A stretch of 64,000 bases of DNA from Sclerurus mexicanus. Its lineage: Eukaryota; Chordata; Aves; Passeriformes; Furnariidae. Position numbers and translations under genes: made by a program. The stretch is from assembly GCA_013396755.1 (NCBI GenBank), contig VWZF01005998.1, forward strand, positions 1,220,353-1,284,352. The letters are read 5' to 3'. How positions within the stretch are numbered: position 1 is the first letter of the stretch; each line of letters opens with the position of its first letter. The notes beneath the pieces were generated by a model that was given only the letters and a program-made list of their open reading frames with translations, ran no database searches and was not told the DNA's origin. Below are positions 61,401 through 64,000 of this stretch, piece after piece.

Positions 61401-64000
61401 GTCTTCTACTCAACTATACTTGTTCATCACTCCTCCGGTTAAAGCATTTGCTTCTTCAGGTTGCCTGCTAAATGTGCCCCAAACTGTTTTGGGCAAAATA
61501 ACCTAGATTAGTGGGAAGAGATTCAATATTAGATCTGCTAACTGGGCATATTGTGAATGAACCATATCAGTGAGTAAAAGGAACACAGGACAATGTGACA
61601 TTGTAGCTTCAGGTGATGGTGTCCTGCTACTTGTTCATCTACAGCGCATAAGGAGGCTCCTCACCCTTGGCTCTTGTTTGCACTGTCCTTTTATTTACAG
61701 CTCATTAAATGCAGTTTCTCAAGTTTTGATGAAGGCCAATCCATGATGCTCCCCCTATAGATGTATTCATAAGAGCTAGCAGATCTCAAATGCCTGAGAG
61801 CCTCTGGTACATCAAAAGTGGGCAAGGCATGGCTTGCTTATAGTGAACAAAACTAACAGGGGTTTTCTGCCTTACGTACTGTTGGCATTGATATTCAGTG
61901 GGCAGAATTGCCCTGTTTTTCTCAAAGTCTGAAAAGAAAAGAATGAGTAAGAAGTTCTACACCACGATGACTGTGTTCACTGCTGGAGCTGGGAGAAGGT
62001 GAGAGGAATATGCAGCTACTTGAAGGTGAGGTGTGAACTGATCTTGAGGGTTTGTTCACAGGACTGCAGGTGTTTGACTTTGCCTGTCTTGGTCTGTTAC
62101 AATTTGACATTGAGACATCATAGCTGACCATTTCTGAACTCATTCTATCCCAGGTGAGAAGGTAACCTCCCTGTGTTTCACTTCACAACATGCAAGCAGG
62201 CAGACCATGACAGCTACATGTCTTAACTAGCACCAATTGTTGGCTCCCTGTGTAAGGAATGGATTGAGCTTTGCCAAGAGCATGGATTGTTAATTCCTGC
62301 TCTTAGAAACTGTAGTAACTCTTCATCATACCTGACTATTTTTTGCTTCCCTGTTCAGAATGGAGGACCTCTCTGCATAGTCATTGGGCCATGCTTTGAT
62401 TCTGTGGCTTTGCTGACATCCCTCCCACTATTGTCTTTCTGGTCTTCACTCATGACTGCAGACATCTGCTCTCTTGGTGGAGCTAACCTGGATGTCTAGA
62501 AGGTCCCATTGCATTTCAAAACTGGCCAAGTGCTTTTTGTTCAGTTTTGTCTCACTAGTTACAATAGTGGTAAGATCAGTGTCAGTTTAAGCCAGGGTGC
62601 ACTTGGACTCAAGATCTGAGCTTGTTAGTGTGTATTGGAATACCTTCATGAAGGGCAAGTGTAACTAAAAGAGGCACTTACTCTCATTGTCATGCTAATA
62701 AATAGATATTACACAATACTATATGTATTGTTATCTTTGCAAGCAGAAATGTGGGGCGAGGGGCTGAATTAAGGGCCCTCATGTATGAGAAGCAGCAGTA
62801 CTTTTAAAAGCTTGGACTGGGATTCCTCCATGTAGAAGAACCAACATCTGAGCTATATACTCTAGGCCATCTTCAACCTGAGTTGGTTGTTGAGTGGCTT
62901 GGGCTGTTTAATAAGATAAATGTAAAGGAAGCAAAGTGATTTGTGTTGTAGAGGCATAAAAAATTGTTTTATTCAACCTGAAAGTACTTTTTCTTAAGAA
63001 GAGAATTTGGGTTTTTTGGTGCGTTACTTAAAACTCACCAGTGAAAATATGGACTATAACCTTGTAGCCTTCCTTGTGAAAGCAGTCTAATGAACTTTCA
63101 TCAGGGTTGCAGGATTTACGCGTTTAAAGACGTGATCCATAGTAACTAATCTCTACCTATCTGTTAATTAAAAACATGCATTAAGAATGTGGTTAAGCCT
63201 TGACTTCCAGGATTTGGAAAAACATACTGAGATATATGGCCAATCTTGAGATGCCTTGAACTTCTTTGGTTCCTGGTAAGTTTAAAGGCTGTGATGGTAC
63301 CCAGAAAGCCTTGTATGGAAGTCTGGAAAATTACTGAGAAAAAAAAAAAAATTGTTTTTCATCTGTGAAACCTTATCTGCATTCCAGTCAAGCCAAGCTG
63401 TATATGGCTGCTGGCAAATGTCATTATTGTGCCAGGTAAATGGTGTATTAGCAGCCTGGACAGACTAATGCTTCCTACCCAATGCTGGAGAAAGTGCATA
63501 GGGTTGAAGGATGGATAGGAAGTATTACACGTCTGTAGGTGTTGACTTAAGTGTAAAGTAGTAGCTTCCATCAGAGGAGGTTATTCTCCATGTTTCCCCA
63601 AGCTTCCTTCAGAAAAGCAGTGCTTGTGCTTCTGGAGAGCATTGTAAGTAAAAATCTGCAATACCACAGTGCTCATTAAACAGCTTGATTTGTATTTCTG
63701 TACTGCACACAGAAAGAAGCAGCCTGAGTTCAGAATTGCTTTCAGTTTTGCAGCCACATTGTGCGTCTCTCCCATGAAGACACTTCGATGACTTCCTAGT
63801 ACTTTTTTCTTGTATTCCAGCCAATCCTGCTGGACAGTCCCTTAGAGATCACTAAACTTAGCTCTGTTTTAAACTGTGGGTCTTATTTCAAAAACAACTA
63901 ATGTTATTTAAGCATTCACATGCATCAGTCCACTGGAAGAGATCGACAGTCTCATCTAGCAAGCATTTATAAGATCCCTTAGGAAGTAGTGATGTTTTCC
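55441..64000. other. Intergenic DNA right of HIKESHI, no recognisable gene
   Basis: About 8.6 kb of AT-rich sequence without a CpG island, recognisable exon series or repeat consensus. The longest frame, + 56630-57097 (155 codons), has no known domain and lacks promoter or splice context. CCDC81, the neighbour expected from mammalian synteny, was looked for and not found. Distal regulatory elements or exons of an unrecognised transcript cannot be excluded. Confidence 0.5.

Noticed and set aside
55441..64000. CCDC81 exons expected from mammalian synteny
   Set aside because: I looked for characteristic CCDC81 peptides in the open frames and found none, so the gene is either further away or elsewhere in this genome.

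Overview
This window is vertebrate nuclear DNA, almost certainly from a bird and probably from a passerine. The avian call rests on several CR1 LINE 3' ends of different ages. The passerine call rests on one composite SINE at about 50.47-50.62 kb, which has a tRNA-Ile-like head and a CR1-like tail, as in the TguSINE1 family described from songbirds. There is no prokaryotic operon structure. Genes are split into small exons with GT-AG introns, and most long open frames are chance ORFs in intergenic or intronic sequence.

Two genes can be read exon by exon. EED, the H3K27me3-binding WD40 subunit of Polycomb repressive complex 2, lies on the + strand. Eleven coding exons (2-12) are visible from 24798 to 38777 and encode 403 residues. 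The missing first exon (38 residues in the human protein as I remember it) must lie in the CpG-rich promoter region at about 21.66-22.35 kb, which is interrupted by a 293-base run of N (21810-22102) next to a 39-bp GC-rich minisatellite. HIKESHI (C11orf73), the nuclear import carrier for HSP70, lies on the - strand. All five coding exons (54538 down to 45924) are present and encode a complete 197-residue protein. The two genes converge: EED ends near 38.98 kb and HIKESHI ends near 45.7-45.9 kb, with about 7 kb of apparently gene-free DNA between them. HIKESHI starts in a second CpG island (about 54.34-54.96 kb) that carries an inverted pair of ACTACAA-N-TCCC promoter motifs.

The left arm (1 to about 21.6 kb) looks intergenic. 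It holds an ancient CR1 tail (about 9.95-10.2 kb), a 2.3-kb CR1 remnant with decayed but readable ORF2/reverse transcriptase sequence (about 17.48-19.79 kb), A-rich low-complexity tracts and a weak LTR candidate near 13.6-13.8 kb. The right arm (55.4-64 kb) shows a young CR1 tail just upstream of the HIKESHI promoter and nothing else I can name. I did not find PICALM or CCDC81, the neighbours expected from mammalian synteny.

The most notable sequence-level observation is EED intron 4 (31277-31974). It has a textbook minor-spliceosome (U12-type) donor and a perfect U12 branch-point motif, while the other visible introns of both genes look U2-type.
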